5,328 bases of DNA from Pseudomonadota bacterium (GTDB lineage Bacteria > Myxococcota > Polyangia > Polyangiales > Polyangiaceae): NCBI GenBank assembly GCA_023419055.1, contig JAEZYO010000587.1, forward strand, positions 1 to 5,328, given 5' to 3'. The position numbers and the translations under genes were made by a program. Each line of letters opens with the position of its first letter. Position 1 is the first letter of the stretch. Below are positions 5,302 through 5,328 of this stretch, piece after piece. Under the pieces are notes generated by a model. The model was not told the origin of the DNA and did not search any database. It saw only the letters and a program-made list of their open reading frames with translations.

Positions 5302-5328
5302 CAAGGTGTGGCCCGCGCGCGATCACTC

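Overview
The window is GC-rich, bacterial, and coding-sparse. The style of the secreted protease (a short lipoprotein signal, an acidic linker, a trypsin domain and a C-terminal beta-trefoil) together with strong GC3 bias suggests a myxobacterium (Myxococcota, possibly Polyangiales). This is an inference from protein style, not from a marker gene.

Left part (1-600): this looks like the distal end of an integrated element. It holds a short coding-like tail, one small hypothetical gene on the minus strand (121-354), a cluster of short inverted and direct repeats (420-543), and then the 3' half of a tRNA-Gly(GCC) gene (about 556-600) with no 5' half. A 3' tRNA fragment next to repeat clusters is the classic arrangement of the far attachment site of a tyrosine-integrase element. 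The intact tRNA-Gly and the integrase would lie to the left, outside the window. A strong intrinsic terminator (619-658) follows the fragment and is probably the native terminator of the tRNA locus, so the host chromosome begins about there.

Middle left (660-1362): about 700 bases without a convincing intact gene. Two minus-strand stretches have protein-like codon use (about 661-823 and 915-1034) and may be decayed gene ends. There is also a strong GC-rich hairpin (1090-1122).

Right part (1363-5301): three confident genes. A minus-strand trypsin-like serine protease with a lipoprotein signal and a ricin-B-type lectin tail (1363-2652, TTG start with a strong ribosome binding site) is divergent from an AraC-family regulator (3132-4082). 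A class I SAM-dependent methyltransferase (4393-5301) follows on the plus strand after a 310-base gap. The protease and regulator share a 479-base divergent spacer, so regulation of the protease by the AraC protein is possible but not shown. The methyltransferase is probably a separate transcription unit or the first gene of one running off the window. I found no CRISPR array, insertion sequence, complete tRNA or rRNA. The most informative unusual structure is the attachment-site region; I do not see a clearly new multi-gene system.
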